Assembly: GCA_003797895.1 (NCBI GenBank) | Contig: RKQB01000013.1 | Location: 1 to 64,000, forward strand | Length of the DNA stretch: 64,000 bases | Source: Cyclobacteriaceae bacterium YHN15 | GTDB taxonomy: Bacteria; Bacteroidota; Bacteroidia; Cytophagales; Cyclobacteriaceae | Direction of reading: 5' to 3' | Part shown: piece by piece, positions 9,272 through 17,895 of the stretch | How positions within the stretch are numbered: the stretch's first letter is position 1 | How the letters are laid out: each line of letters begins with the position of its first letter | The notes under the pieces: generated by a model | What the model saw: the letters and a program-made list of their open reading frames with translations, nothing else | What the model was told of the DNA's origin: nothing | Databases searched by the model: none | Translations under genes and position numbers: made by a program

Positions 9272-9440
9272 AGGATTGAAAACCAATAAAAAAGGCACTC
9301 ATGAACTTGTATGAACAGGCTGGTTAAATATTATGCTGCCAAATTGTAGAAGGATGGATTTGTTCAATATTTCAATTGAGATCCAATTTTCAGGTGTTGT
9401 TAAAAATTGTTAAGCTCCTGATCAAGCTTATTTTATCCTG

Positions 9441-9448
9441 TAAATTTG
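9441..9448 (+). promoter_or_regulatory. TAnnTTTG element 4 nt before the kinase ATG
   Basis: TAAATTTG matches the Bacteroidota -7 consensus. Only four bases separate it from the ATG at 9453, so a transcript starting at the usual distance would have almost no leader. Confidence 0.5.
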
Positions 9449-9452
9449 TAAA

Positions 9453-11156
9453 ATGTCTAAAGCCCAAATGAAATTAATCATCTTACTCATGTCCGTTGCC
9501 AGCATTGGACTGATTGGATTTCAGTATTATTGGGTAAATAATGCCTTGCGTATCAATGAAGAAAATTTTGAACAAAATGTTTACCAATCTTTATCTTCAG
9601 CAGTTGATCAATTAGAAAAAGGGGAGACAAGCGACATATTTCTTTCCTATTTGGCAAAAGACACCTTATTGCAACAATCCCTTTTCCAGAAAATTGAACC
9701 TATTGTGGTGCAGGTCAGGCAAAGACCGGTTGGACGGAGAAGACCTTCATTAACTGATTCCATGATGAGGCAGCCCATGCCCACCGTCAGCCAAAGATTT
9801 AGGAGATTGGTAGAATCGAGAGGGGTGGATTTATCATTATTTACTGATTTGGATAATTTTTTCAGCTACCTGACACCTCAGATAGCTTCCTCCATTTTTA
9901 CACCTGATGAAATGACCATTCTTTTGGAAGAAAGAGAAAGACAGCTACAATATCTCAATTCTATGGAATCTTTCGGAAGGAATAGGTACGGTTTGGATCA
10001 GGAATTCATTGAAGAATATAATGTTCCCAAGGATGCTTTAGAAAAAATCAGGTATACCAATTTAAAAATTGAAGCCATGAACCAAGCATGGGAAGAATTG
10101 CTGGAAGGGCAGAAAGATATTTTGGAACGTGTTGATACAGTTCAGGTAAAGGCGCTGATCAAAAACCATTTAAAAGAAAGAGGCATAGACCAGGCCTTTG
10201 ATTTGGCCATACTTAATGATGAGGACCAGCTAATTCCCATTGGCCAAATCCAAGACAGTGAAAAGCTTTCCCAGGGAATTCAGGCAAGATTGTTTCCAAG
10301 CGATCTTTTGGGGAAAGAAAACTTCGTGTTGATTAATTTCCCTAAAAAGCGCTTATTTATACTTCAGCAAATTTGGCTTCCTGTTATTAGTTCTATGTTG
10401 TTCATAGGTATTGTCATATTCTGTTTCATCTATGCCATTAAAGTGATTATCAGGCAAAAAAACTTATCTGATATAAAAAATGATTTTATCAACAACATGA
10501 CCCATGAGTTCAAAACTCCCATTGCCACTGTGAGTTTAGCCGTAGAAGCTTTGCAAGACCCAGAGTTTCTCAACAAAGACACATTCAGAAACCGGTATAT
10601 TGGGATCATAAAAGATGAAAACAAAAGACTTGGCGCACAAGTAGAAAAAGTTCTTCAGGCGGCAACCTTGGATAAAAAGGATTTCAAGTTGAAATTAGAA
10701 TCCTTGAACATTTATGAGATTTTGGAAATCGTTAAGGGTGGTTTTGGACTGCAATTAGAGAATAAAGGAGGAGTTATATCCATAAACAAAAATTTGAAAG
10801 ACCCTTACATAGAAGCAGATGCCTTTCATATTTCTCATATTTTCAATAACTTATTGGATAATGCCATAAAATATTCCAAGGAAAACCCTATCGTGCAAAT
10901 AGATTGTTGGGATCAGAATGGGAGTATATTTATATCAATTGCAGACAATGGTGTAGGCATGTCGAAAGATGCCCTCAAAAAAATATTTGATAAATTTTAC
11001 CGTGTGCCCACTGGAAACGTACATGATGTAAAAGGTTTTGGTCTCGGCCTGGCCTATGTCAAAACAATGTTAGAGGCCCATAATGGTGAAATCACAGTGA
11101 GCAGTGAACCTGGAAAAGGCAGTACATTTACCCTAAAACTCCCAAAAAGACAATGA
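9453..11156 (+). CDS. Membrane sensor histidine kinase
   Basis: A two-component sensor that autophosphorylates and passes phosphate to the co-transcribed regulator at 11153. It has two membrane segments (about residues 8-28 and 307-331) flanking a roughly 280-aa periplasmic region that I do not recognise and that is partly helical and Arg-rich. The cytoplasmic part has the HisKA box NNMTHEFKTP (phosphorylated His351), an N box NNLLDNAIKYS, DNGVGM, and FGLGLAYV of the HATPase domain. The stop overlaps the next ATG by 4 bp. The signal is unknown; the BNR lipoprotein that ends the operon may contribute to sensing or be the output. Confidence 0.93.
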   Translation: MSKAQMKLIILLMSVASIGLIGFQYYWVNNALRINEENFEQNVYQSLSSAVDQLEKGETSDIFLSYLAKDTLLQQSLFQKIEPIVVQVRQRPVGRRRPSLTDSMMRQPMPTVSQRFRRLVESRGVDLSLFTDLDNFFSYLTPQIASSIFTPDEMTILLEERERQLQYLNSMESFGRNRYGLDQEFIEEYNVPKDALEKIRYTNLKIEAMNQAWEELLEGQKDILERVDTVQVKALIKNHLKERGIDQAFDLAILNDEDQLIPIGQIQDSEKLSQGIQARLFPSDLLGKENFVLINFPKKRLFILQQIWLPVISSMLFIGIVIFCFIYAIKVIIRQKNLSDIKNDFINNMTHEFKTPIATVSLAVEALQDPEFLNKDTFRNRYIGIIKDENKRLGAQVEKVLQAATLDKKDFKLKLESLNIYEILEIVKGGFGLQLENKGGVISINKNLKDPYIEADAFHISHIFNNLLDNAIKYSKENPIVQIDCWDQNGSIFISIADNGVGMSKDALKKIFDKFYRVPTGNVHDVKGFGLGLAYVKTMLEAHNGEITVSSEPGKGSTFTLKLPKRQ

Positions 11157-11845
11157 GCAAAGCAAAACTTTTAGTTGTAGAGGATGACCCTAATTTAGGG
11201 GACATTCTTCAGGAATACTTGACGATGAAAGGATACGAAACCACCCTTTGCAGAGATGGTGAGGAAGGTTGGGTGAAATTTAAAAAGGACAAATACAATC
11301 TGGCCGTACTGGACATTATGATGCCAAAAAAAGATGGTTTCACGCTAGGCAAAGAAATCAAAAAAGTACAGGAGGACCTTCCGATTATTTACCTGACCGC
11401 CAAAAATCTCAAGGAGGACATCATCGAAGGCCTTAAAATCGGCGCAGATGATTATTTAACAAAACCCTTCAGTATGGAAGAGCTTTTGCTCAGAATAGGG
11501 GCTATTTTGAGGAGAACCCAAAAATCTACAGATGTCCAGGCACTTAAGGTTTACAACTTTGGTGAATTTGAACTCCACTATGACGAGCAGTATATCAAAG
11601 GCCCTTCCGGTAATACTAAACTCACTTCCAAAGAAAATGAACTCCTTAGGCTTTTGGCTTCAGAAATGAACAAGTTGGTAAACAGAAGTCATGCATTAAA
11701 GCAGATTTGGGGAGATGACTCTTATTTTAATGCCAGAAGTATGGATGTATATTTGAGTAAAATCCGAAAAATTCTCAAAGATGATCCAAAAGTTCAGATC
11801 ATAACCATTCATGGAGAAGGTTTTAAAATGGTGGTGACAGAATGA
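11153..11845 (+). CDS. OmpR/PhoB-family response regulator
   Basis: Cognate regulator of the kinase just upstream (4-bp ATGA overlap). The receiver domain (about 1-120) has the acidic pair EDD near 10-12, phosphoacceptor Asp54 in VLDIMMP, and a conserved Lys in YLTKPF. The C-terminal winged-helix domain (about 130-230) has the family pattern LTSKENELLRLL and SMDVYLSKIRKIL. It is a DNA-binding transcription regulator of unknown targets. The 3' end overlaps the next gene by 4 bp, which implies translational coupling of all three genes. Confidence 0.95.
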   Translation: MSKAKLLVVEDDPNLGDILQEYLTMKGYETTLCRDGEEGWVKFKKDKYNLAVLDIMMPKKDGFTLGKEIKKVQEDLPIIYLTAKNLKEDIIEGLKIGADDYLTKPFSMEELLLRIGAILRRTQKSTDVQALKVYNFGEFELHYDEQYIKGPSGNTKLTSKENELLRLLASEMNKLVNRSHALKQIWGDDSYFNARSMDVYLSKIRKILKDDPKVQIITIHGEGFKMVVTE

Positions 11846-13098
11846 AAATAAAATCCCCCTCATTATATTTTCTTACAGGACTGCTTATCCAAATAGCCTT
11901 AATTTCATGTAACCAAAATCCCAAACAAATTCCGGAACTGGAAACAGCAGAAATTGAATTTGTTAAAACCATTCAAAAGGAAGGGGTAAATTCCGAAGAA
12001 CCCTATTTGTTTACTTCTAATAAAGGAAAAACATTCCTTTCCTGGATTGAAAAAAATGGAACTTCCAGTCGGTTAAAATTATCAAAATATGAGGATCAAA
12101 ACTGGTCTGAACCTACAACTATAGCAGAAGGTGACAATTGGTTTGTCAATTGGGCGGATTATCCCCAGATAAGTGTCTTTGAAGATGGAACATTGCTTGC
12201 CTTTTTCTTGGAGAAAAGTGGCCCTGGTACGTTTGCTTATGATATAAAAATTACCCTTTCCAAAGACGGTGTCAACTGGAGTCCTCCCATTGTTTTGCAT
12301 GACGATCAATCCCAAACAGAACATGGCTTTGTTTCCATGACTCCTTGGGGTTCAGAAATGCTTATCAGTTGGTTAGATGGTCGCAATACTAACGGTGGAC
12401 ATGATAACAATAGTCATGCCCATCATGGACAGATGTCATTGAGAGCAGCATTATTGGATAGTAATGGAAATAAAAAGGAAGAATGGCTGCTTGATGAAAG
12501 GGTATGTGATTGTTGCCAGACCACTTCTGCTATGACAATAGATGGGCCACTGGTGATTTTCAGAGACCGTTCGGAAAATGAAATCAGGGATATGGGAATT
12601 GTTAAATGGGAAAATGGTTCTTGGTCAAGTACCACACCTTTATATATGGATCTATGGGAAATAGCCGCCTGTCCCGTCAATGGTCCAAGGGTCTCTTCAT
12701 CTGGAAATACAGTTGCAGTGGCATGGTATACCGCTGCAAAAGAAAATCCGGAAGTAAAAGTTGCTTTTTCATCCAACAATGGGGATTCATTTAACCTTCC
12801 TACTAGAATTGATCTGGGAAAAACCATTGGTAGAGTGGATATAGAATTGCTGGATGAAGATACCGCCATGGTAATCTGGATGGAGGAAGGAAAAATAATG
12901 ATGAGAGAAGCTGAAAGTAATGGAATGCTTGGAGAACCGATTACAGTAGCCCTTTCTTCAGAAAAACGGTCCAGCGGTTTCCCACAAATAAGCAAAGACC
13001 ATAGCCAAATATGGATAGCTTGGACCGATGATTCTTCTGAATACAAATTTATTCAGGTGGCAAAAATCGGATTGGAAAACTTAATGAATAAAAGATAA
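11842..13098 (+). CDS. BNR/sialidase-like beta-propeller lipoprotein with CDCC motif
   Basis: A lipoprotein signal ends at Cys23 (LISCNQ), so it is probably anchored in an outer membrane. The rest resembles a six-bladed BNR/sialidase-type propeller with repeated strands such as LSKDGVNWSPP and FSSNNGDSFNLP. Two unusual patches stand out: a His-rich stretch (GGHDNNSHAHHG, near 182-193) and VCDCCQT (near 223-229), followed by a conserved-looking AACPVNGPR. These could bind a metal, which is inference. I do not see the complete catalytic set of a true sialidase. Translational coupling to the kinase and regulator suggests a role in that signalling system. Confidence 0.75.
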   Translation: MKIKSPSLYFLTGLLIQIALISCNQNPKQIPELETAEIEFVKTIQKEGVNSEEPYLFTSNKGKTFLSWIEKNGTSSRLKLSKYEDQNWSEPTTIAEGDNWFVNWADYPQISVFEDGTLLAFFLEKSGPGTFAYDIKITLSKDGVNWSPPIVLHDDQSQTEHGFVSMTPWGSEMLISWLDGRNTNGGHDNNSHAHHGQMSLRAALLDSNGNKKEEWLLDERVCDCCQTTSAMTIDGPLVIFRDRSENEIRDMGIVKWENGSWSSTTPLYMDLWEIAACPVNGPRVSSSGNTVAVAWYTAAKENPEVKVAFSSNNGDSFNLPTRIDLGKTIGRVDIELLDEDTAMVIWMEEGKIMMREAESNGMLGEPITVALSSEKRSSGFPQISKDHSQIWIAWTDDSSEYKFIQVAKIGLENLMNKR

Positions 13099-13101
13099 AA
13101 A

Positions 13102-13938
13102 TCAGTGAAGAATAGGTTCCTTAACAGAAACTATCCCCAAGACCATTTGAACTTTACCTTTAAGGTCTAAAATTCTTTCTGATGGATAAAGAAACTCAGC
13201 CTTTATCAATTGTGCATAGGCAGCCTGAAAATCATCTTCATGAAATTTTTTGATGGCATCATTATAATATTGAAGACCTGCCAATTGCTTCAAGTCTATG
13301 ATATTATACAAAAAATTGAAATTAGTTTCTTCAGAAATAGTACCAACTTCAGAATGATTTCTTAGTTTTTTGTTATTTACCTGAATTCCAATATAGCTTT
13401 CCTCGAAGTTTTTGATTTTTTCTGGATCAATGATTAGCCCTTCAATTGGAAATGTACTTTCAAAAATGAAAGGAATCCCATCCAAATCCCCCTTGATGAA
13501 AACATGCTGGTCTGTTTCAATAATCCTGTAAGGGATTTCATAACGCTCCAACATAAGCGCAAGTGAAGCAGTGCCTGTTACGCAATCATATACCCCTTCA
13601 TCCAAGGTTTGAGAAAAATGGGAGAATTTGGCGTAATTCTTTAAAATTAATTGATGGGTAGAAAAAAATATGTCCGACAGCAATTGAACATTCTTATTAT
13701 TTTTCTTCATGCCCTTGTCGAGCTTATTTACTAATTTATTCCAGTTTCCGGAATTGATTTCTTCTTTTGGATATAATGATTGCAGAAGTATAAAAGGATC
13801 ATTAGCGTATTCTGATAAAAATTCCTTTTCCAAAGGATGATTATAAACAGAGATGCTGAATTCAATATGATTTTCCTGTGACTTGGCTGAATAACCAGTC
13901 AACTGTATGAAAACCAATATAATCAGAAACCTGTTCAT
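13102..13938 (-). CDS. Secreted transglutaminase-like protein of unknown function
   Basis: A 278-aa protein with a signal peptide (about 1-20, before QENHIEF). The middle carries a Cys in GVYDCVTGTAS (near 117-127), a His in ETDQHVFIKG and an acidic residue in FESTFP. This spacing is typical of transglutaminase-like or cysteine peptidase-like folds. The C-terminal third looks helical, possibly TPR-like (ADDAIKKFHEDDFQAAY-type spacing). The call rests on the Cys-His-acid pattern only. It is convergent with the BNR lipoprotein gene, 3 bp apart. Confidence 0.5.
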   Translation of the reverse strand: MNRFLIILVFIQLTGYSAKSQENHIEFSISVYNHPLEKEFLSEYANDPFILLQSLYPKEEINSGNWNKLVNKLDKGMKKNNKNVQLLSDIFFSTHQLILKNYAKFSHFSQTLDEGVYDCVTGTASLALMLERYEIPYRIIETDQHVFIKGDLDGIPFIFESTFPIEGLIIDPEKIKNFEESYIGIQVNNKKLRNHSEVGTISEETNFNFLYNIIDLKQLAGLQYYNDAIKKFHEDDFQAAYAQLIKAEFLYPSERILDLKGKVQMVLGIVSVKEPILH

Positions 13939-13974
13939 AGCACTCCCGCATCATTCTGTAATATTAAGATAACT

Positions 13975-13982
13975 CAAAGTTA
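13975..13982 (-). promoter_or_regulatory. TAnnTTTG element upstream of the transglutaminase-like gene
   Basis: TAACTTTG on the minus strand lies 36 nt upstream of the ATG at 13938, a normal leader length. The surrounding sequence is very AT-rich. Confidence 0.5.
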
Positions 13983-14071
13983 ACAATTTATTAACATAAA
14001 TAAAATAAAAGGAAAATCTGTTAACATTAACTTAACATAGGGAAAGAATATTTGAATTAAAACAGACTGGA

Positions 14072-14545
14072 TTATTCGTGATGATAAGGTTCGTTTTTCA
14101 GGATAGTAAAAGCTCTGTACAATTGTTCTATAAAAAATACCCTTACCATTTGATGGGAAAAAGTCATTTTAGAAAGTGATATTTTCCCATTAGCCCGGGA
14201 ATATACGCTTTCAGAAAATCCATAGGGACCCCCGATCACAAATACCAAATGCTTTAAGCCGGAATTCATTTTCTTTTGCAAGAAATCTGAAAACTCCACG
14301 GATCTAAATTGCTTACCGTTTTCATCCAATAAAATCAAATCATCCGAAGGTTGCAATTTTTTGAGAAGTAGTTCTCCTTCTCTCTCTTTTTGGGCAGATT
14401 CATTTAAACTTTTGGCATTTTTTATATCAGGAATTATTTCCATTTCAAACTTGATATAAAAGCCAAGGCGCTTCTGGTATTCCTCAATCAAGGATTGAAT
14501 TGCTTGGTTGTCTGTTTTCCCTATCGCCAATAATCTGATTTGCAT
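14072..14545 (-). CDS. rlmH: 23S rRNA (pseudouridine1915-N3)-methyltransferase RlmH
   Basis: A SPOUT-class methyltransferase that modifies pseudouridine 1915 in helix 69 of 23S rRNA using S-adenosylmethionine. At 157 aa it has the normal length. The N-terminus MQIRLLAIGKT, FVIGGPYGF (knot and cofactor loop) and MTFSHQMVRVFFIEQLYRAF are family signatures. A TAnnTTTG element ends 4 nt before the ATG, suggesting a near-leaderless message. No clear terminator is seen after the stop. Confidence 0.95.
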   Translation of the reverse strand: MQIRLLAIGKTDNQAIQSLIEEYQKRLGFYIKFEMEIIPDIKNAKSLNESAQKEREGELLLKKLQPSDDLILLDENGKQFRSVEFSDFLQKKMNSGLKHLVFVIGGPYGFSESVYSRANGKISLSKMTFSHQMVRVFFIEQLYRAFTILKNEPYHHE

Positions 14546-14549
14546 ATTT

Positions 14550-14557
14550 CAAAATTA
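14550..14557 (-). promoter_or_regulatory. TAnnTTTG element 4 nt before the rlmH ATG
   Basis: TAATTTTG on the minus strand is separated from the rlmH start codon by only four bases, the same arrangement as at the kinase gene at 9453. Confidence 0.5.
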
Positions 14558-14758
14558 AGCTATCAAAAAATTAAATCAATTTCATAATCAACCATTCGTG
14601 TAATTTTTAATGGCCAAAATAATCCAAAACTAAATAAGGCGGGTATCAACAACCCGATTTTGGAAACATAAAACAAACCAAAATTTTAAAGCAAGAATTT
14701 AATAAACAAAGACATACACTATTGTATTATATATGCACTAACCAAAACTATTATTACT

Positions 14759-15259
14759 ATGAGAAAATTATTAAATGTTGCAGTCCTTGTTGCCTTTTTC
14801 GTGACATCTGCATTCACTGCCAACAAAAACACCTCTGTCTATGCTGAGAACGACATCGTTGATCTAGCGGTTCAGACAGATTTCCTTTCCACTTTAGTAG
14901 CTGCTGTACAAGCAGGAGATTTAGTGGATGTATTGAAAGGAGATGGTCCTTTCACAGTTTTTGCTCCTACCAATGAGGCTTTTGCAAAACTTCCTGCAGG
15001 TACTGTAGAAACTTTATTGAAACCTGAAAACAAGGCACAATTGATCGCTGTTTTGACCTACCATGTTGTTCCAGGAAAAGTTTATTCAAAGGACTTAAAG
15101 GACGGTATGAAAGCAAAAACAGCCCAGGGTTCAGAAATCACAATTACTTTGAAAGACGGAAAGGCAATGGTAAATAATGCCACCGTAACTGCTGCTGATA
15201 TCGAAGCATCAAATGGTGTAGTTCATGTTATTGATACAGTCATCTTACCTACTATGTAG
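14759..15259 (+). CDS. Secreted single-domain fasciclin (FAS1) protein
   Basis: A 166-aa exported protein with a signal peptide over about residues 1-21, followed by one FAS1 domain. The FAS1 signatures are all present: STLVAAVQAGDLVDVLKG, FTVFAPTNEAF, YHVVPGKVYS, and the C-terminal NGVVHVIDTVILP. FAS1 domains mediate adhesion and matrix binding in many phyla. No lipobox or sorting domain is visible, so it is likely periplasmic or released. It is closed by the bidirectional terminator at 15272-15307. A related two-domain lipoprotein is at 34816-35772. Confidence 0.92.
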   Translation: MRKLLNVAVLVAFFVTSAFTANKNTSVYAENDIVDLAVQTDFLSTLVAAVQAGDLVDVLKGDGPFTVFAPTNEAFAKLPAGTVETLLKPENKAQLIAVLTYHVVPGKVYSKDLKDGMKAKTAQGSEITITLKDGKAMVNNATVTAADIEASNGVVHVIDTVILPTM

Positions 15260-15271
15260 GTTTGAATAAAT

Positions 15272-15307
15272 AAAAAAAGCCCTGAAGGAAAATCAGGGCT
15301 TTTTTTA
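15272..15307. terminator. Bidirectional terminator between convergent genes
   Basis: An 8-bp GC-rich stem (15278-15285 with 15293-15300), extended by A-T pairs, has A- and T-runs on both sides. It serves the fasciclin gene on the plus strand and the YcxB-like gene on the minus strand, whose stop codon lies at its edge. Confidence 0.85.
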
Positions 15308-15778
15308 TTTGATATATTCTTTACGTTTCAAAATCGTCTCCAAAAATTTCTTGTCATTTTCAGAATTGAAAATCCTGAATGGAAGATGTATAAACTGTGC
15401 CTTTGACATGGTAAGAATAAAAGCATCTTTCGATATTTCCGCTTTTTTAATCATATCCCATTTTATAGGCATTCCCTGCTTTGCATTTAGTTTCATCAGA
15501 ATTTGACGGCTATCAATCTCATATGCCATTTTTTCAAATATGACTTTATTCTGTTCCATCTGGGTCACGCCTGCGAACTGAATTACCCAAAAAAGCCAAT
15601 AAAGCACATAGGCTAAAATGGCCATACTTATCCACCACCAAGAAGCAATCCAAAAATACCCACATGCTATGGCAATGGCAATTAAAATCACCCACCACTG
15701 TTGCTTTAGTATATTAAGCAATCCCATTTTGATATAAGTACCGGTTTCTAATTGATATTTCTTTGTTTTAACTATCAT
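15305..15778 (-). CDS. YcxB-like membrane protein
   Basis: A 157-aa protein starting with a short basic segment (IVKTKKYQLETGTYIK). Two adjacent, Trp-rich membrane helices follow (about 28-45 and 48-70). The cytoplasmic C-terminal half (about 75-157) ends in a pattern like the YcxB C-terminal domain (IKWDMIKKAEISKDAFIL, then a short KKFLETILKRK helix). The long N-terminus is kept because this basic lead-in is common in the family. The function of YcxB-like proteins is unknown. The stop codon falls in the shared terminator. Confidence 0.7.
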   Translation of the reverse strand: MIVKTKKYQLETGTYIKMGLLNILKQQWWVILIAIAIACGYFWIASWWWISMAILAYVLYWLFWVIQFAGVTQMEQNKVIFEKMAYEIDSRQILMKLNAKQGMPIKWDMIKKAEISKDAFILTMSKAQFIHLPFRIFNSENDKKFLETILKRKEYIK

Positions 15779-15946
15779 TATCTTAAATTTTCTGAGCGCA
15801 AATATCCTATTATATCCATTATTTCACAAATCGAATCTCCATCCTTACATTTTTTTTGATCATTTATCAATCAAATGTGAATGTAAATGGTTAATACATT
15901 GACTTCTAACTTCAAAATTGTTAACTTAATCACAAATTTAAAGAAT

Positions 15947-16177
15947 ATGAGTAGCTTGGTAATAGATCTGGTCCTTTGTGGTTTCGCCTATGTGGTGCTG
16001 ATTTATTTTGTAGCCACAATGACCAAATCCAAAATGCCAAGAAAAGACAGCAATAACGATGATGGGGATGGGGGTATAGAAGATTTTACACCTCCAAAAA
16101 TTGATCTTCCACCTGGAGTTATCTGGCCAAGCAACAGTCCAAAAAGGAAAAGACCTTCCGAACCTTTGGAAGTTTAA
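15947..16177 (+). CDS. Small single-pass membrane protein, unknown function
   Basis: A 76-aa protein from the ATG at 15947 has one membrane helix (about 4-23) and an acidic, Asp/Gly-rich linker (NNDDGDGG). A proline- and lysine-rich tail follows (PPKIDLPPG, SPKRKRP). An in-frame ATG at 15887 would add 20 residues, but the shorter form starts cleanly before the helix. The 3' end overlaps the convergent Fur-family gene by 4 bp. I do not recognise a family. Confidence 0.55.
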   Translation: MSSLVIDLVLCGFAYVVLIYFVATMTKSKMPRKDSNNDDGDGGIEDFTPPKIDLPPGVIWPSNSPKRKRPSEPLEV

Positions 16178-16593
16178 CTACACTTATTGCATATTCCCGT
16201 TACCAGTAAATTTACTTCTTTATTTATATAGCCCTCAGGTAATTTTATTTGAGGAAGGCTTATTTCGTCAATACAAATCGTTTTTCCACATTTTTCACAT
16301 TTAAAATGTACATGTTCGTGATCATGAGAGTGGTTTCCCTCATGACTATGTGCACACAAGGCATATTTTGTGGCTCCACTATCATCCAGCACCCTATGAA
16401 TCAAATCCGTATCTAAAAATGTTTTCAAAGTCCGGTATATAGTAACCCTATCAAAATCTTTTTTTAATATTTCCTCTAAATCAGAATGCGAAAGAGCCGA
16501 TTTTAATTTCAGAAAAGTTCTTAGGACTTCCTTTCGGCAATTTGTAATCCTAAGCTTATGCTCCTGAAGAATCCTATCTGGGTTTTGGGACAT
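16174..16593 (-). CDS. Fur-family metalloregulator
   Basis: A 139-aa ferric-uptake-type repressor. The N-terminal winged helix includes DFDRVTIYRTLKTFLDTDL (DNA-recognition region). A His-rich hinge (AHSHEGNHSHDHEHVHF) follows, then two structural-zinc CxxC pairs (CEKC, CNKC). The dense histidines and two CxxC pairs resemble Zur- or Fur-type sensors; which metal it senses cannot be decided here. No metal transporter lies beside it. Its 3' end overlaps the small membrane protein gene by 4 bp. Confidence 0.88.
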   Translation of the reverse strand: MSQNPDRILQEHKLRITNCRKEVLRTFLKLKSALSHSDLEEILKKDFDRVTIYRTLKTFLDTDLIHRVLDDSGATKYALCAHSHEGNHSHDHEHVHFKCEKCGKTICIDEISLPQIKLPEGYINKEVNLLVTGICNKCS

Positions 16594-16734
16594 GCTATTG
16601 TGTTTTTTCTTGATACGTAAAATTAAGGATTATTTCCTGATTAACCTTTTTGAAAATACCTTCTTATCGGAGGTATTTCTTAATTTAACCGGTCCATATT
16701 TGATAGTGGCATATCTCATTAATAAAAGGTATTC

Positions 16735-17853
16735 ATGAATAAGGTTCACAGAGACATTGTCATTATAGGAGGGGGCTTGGCCGGACTCATTGCCGGACAT
16801 CAGTTGGCAAAAAAAGGAAGGGAAGTTTTGCTCATAGAAAAAAAGAAATATCCTTTCCATAGGGTTTGCGGGGAATACATTTCCAATGAAGTGAGGGAAT
16901 TTTTGTCAAGAGAAGATCTTTACCCCAAAGAAATCCACACTTCAGAAATTTCCCGTTTTCAATTAAGTTCGGTTAATGGGAAAATGGCAGAAATCCCTCT
17001 GGACCTAGGAGGATTCGGAATCAGCAGATATGCCTTGGATGAATATCTTTATGAAAAAGCAAAAGATGCAGGAGTGGAGTTCATTCTACAAAAACAGGTG
17101 GAAAATGTTGATTTCATAGAAAAGGACAACCTTTTCGAACTAAGCCTTAGTGATGGCAGCCACTTATCTGCCAACTTTGTCCTTGGTGCTTTTGGAAAAA
17201 GGTCCAAGGTGGATAAAGCCCTTAACAGGGAATTTATACATACCCGTACACCTTACATTGGGGTAAAATACCATATTCTTACTGATTTTGACCCGAATAC
17301 TGTAGCCCTGCATAATTTCGAAGGCGGCTATTGCGGGGTAAATAAAATTGAAGATGAAAACTTTAATCTATGTTATTTGGGCTCCAAGGAGCAGCTGAAG
17401 AAATATGGCAATATTCCCGACATGGAAGAAGCTGTTTTATTTCAAAACCCCCATTTGAAATCTCTATTTCAAAACAGCGATTTTGTTTTTGAAAAGCCCG
17501 AAGTTATCAATGAGGTTAATTTTTCTCCCAAAAAACCTTTAGAGAACCATATCTTAATGCTTGGGGATGCTGCGGGTTTGATCACACCTTTATCAGGAAA
17601 TGGAATGGCCATAGCAATCCATACAGGGAAATTGGCAGCTGAGGCTATTCTTCAAAACAAAGAAAGGAATTCAATTGAACTTCAGTACGCCCGATTATGG
17701 AATTATCATTTCAGAAGACGTCTATGGATTGGTAGAAAAGTACAGTGGTTGTTCGGTTCAAGAAAAGTATCTGAATTTGCGGTAGGGTTGATAAAAAACT
17801 CTGGTTTTTTGGCCAAGGAAATAATAAAAAGAACACACGGGGAAGTTTTTTGA
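16735..17853 (+). CDS. FAD-dependent oxidoreductase, geranylgeranyl reductase-like
   Basis: A 372-aa flavoprotein with an N-terminal Rossmann motif GGGLAG (12-17). FHRVCGEYIS (near 41-50) and GDAAGLITPLSGNG (277-290) are two hallmarks of the geranylgeranyl reductase/aromatic hydroxylase-like group. These enzymes reduce isoprenoid chains or hydroxylate aromatic rings. Nearby UbiA-family (18747), type III polyketide synthase (19723) and methyltransferase (20799) genes suggest that it tailors a prenylated or aromatic product. It could instead act on menaquinone or carotenoid precursors. No signal peptide is seen, so it is cytoplasmic or peripheral. Confidence 0.8.
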   Translation: MNKVHRDIVIIGGGLAGLIAGHQLAKKGREVLLIEKKKYPFHRVCGEYISNEVREFLSREDLYPKEIHTSEISRFQLSSVNGKMAEIPLDLGGFGISRYALDEYLYEKAKDAGVEFILQKQVENVDFIEKDNLFELSLSDGSHLSANFVLGAFGKRSKVDKALNREFIHTRTPYIGVKYHILTDFDPNTVALHNFEGGYCGVNKIEDENFNLCYLGSKEQLKKYGNIPDMEEAVLFQNPHLKSLFQNSDFVFEKPEVINEVNFSPKKPLENHILMLGDAAGLITPLSGNGMAIAIHTGKLAAEAILQNKERNSIELQYARLWNYHFRRRLWIGRKVQWLFGSRKVSEFAVGLIKNSGFLAKEIIKRTHGEVF

Positions 17854-17895
17854 TTAAATTCCATTAACTTTAGTTGATTCTTTTTACCAAGTGAA

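Noticed and set aside
9246..9302. Longer lysA start at 9302
   Set aside because: The added 19 residues are not family-like, and a TAnnTTTG promoter element lies within them.
12423..13046. 207-codon open frame antisense to the BNR lipoprotein gene
   Set aside because: It mirrors a real gene in another frame, has no family-like motifs, and its composition follows the opposite strand.
14640..14656. Short 5-bp hairpin upstream of the fasciclin gene
   Set aside because: Stem too short and without a T-run or known riboswitch pattern.
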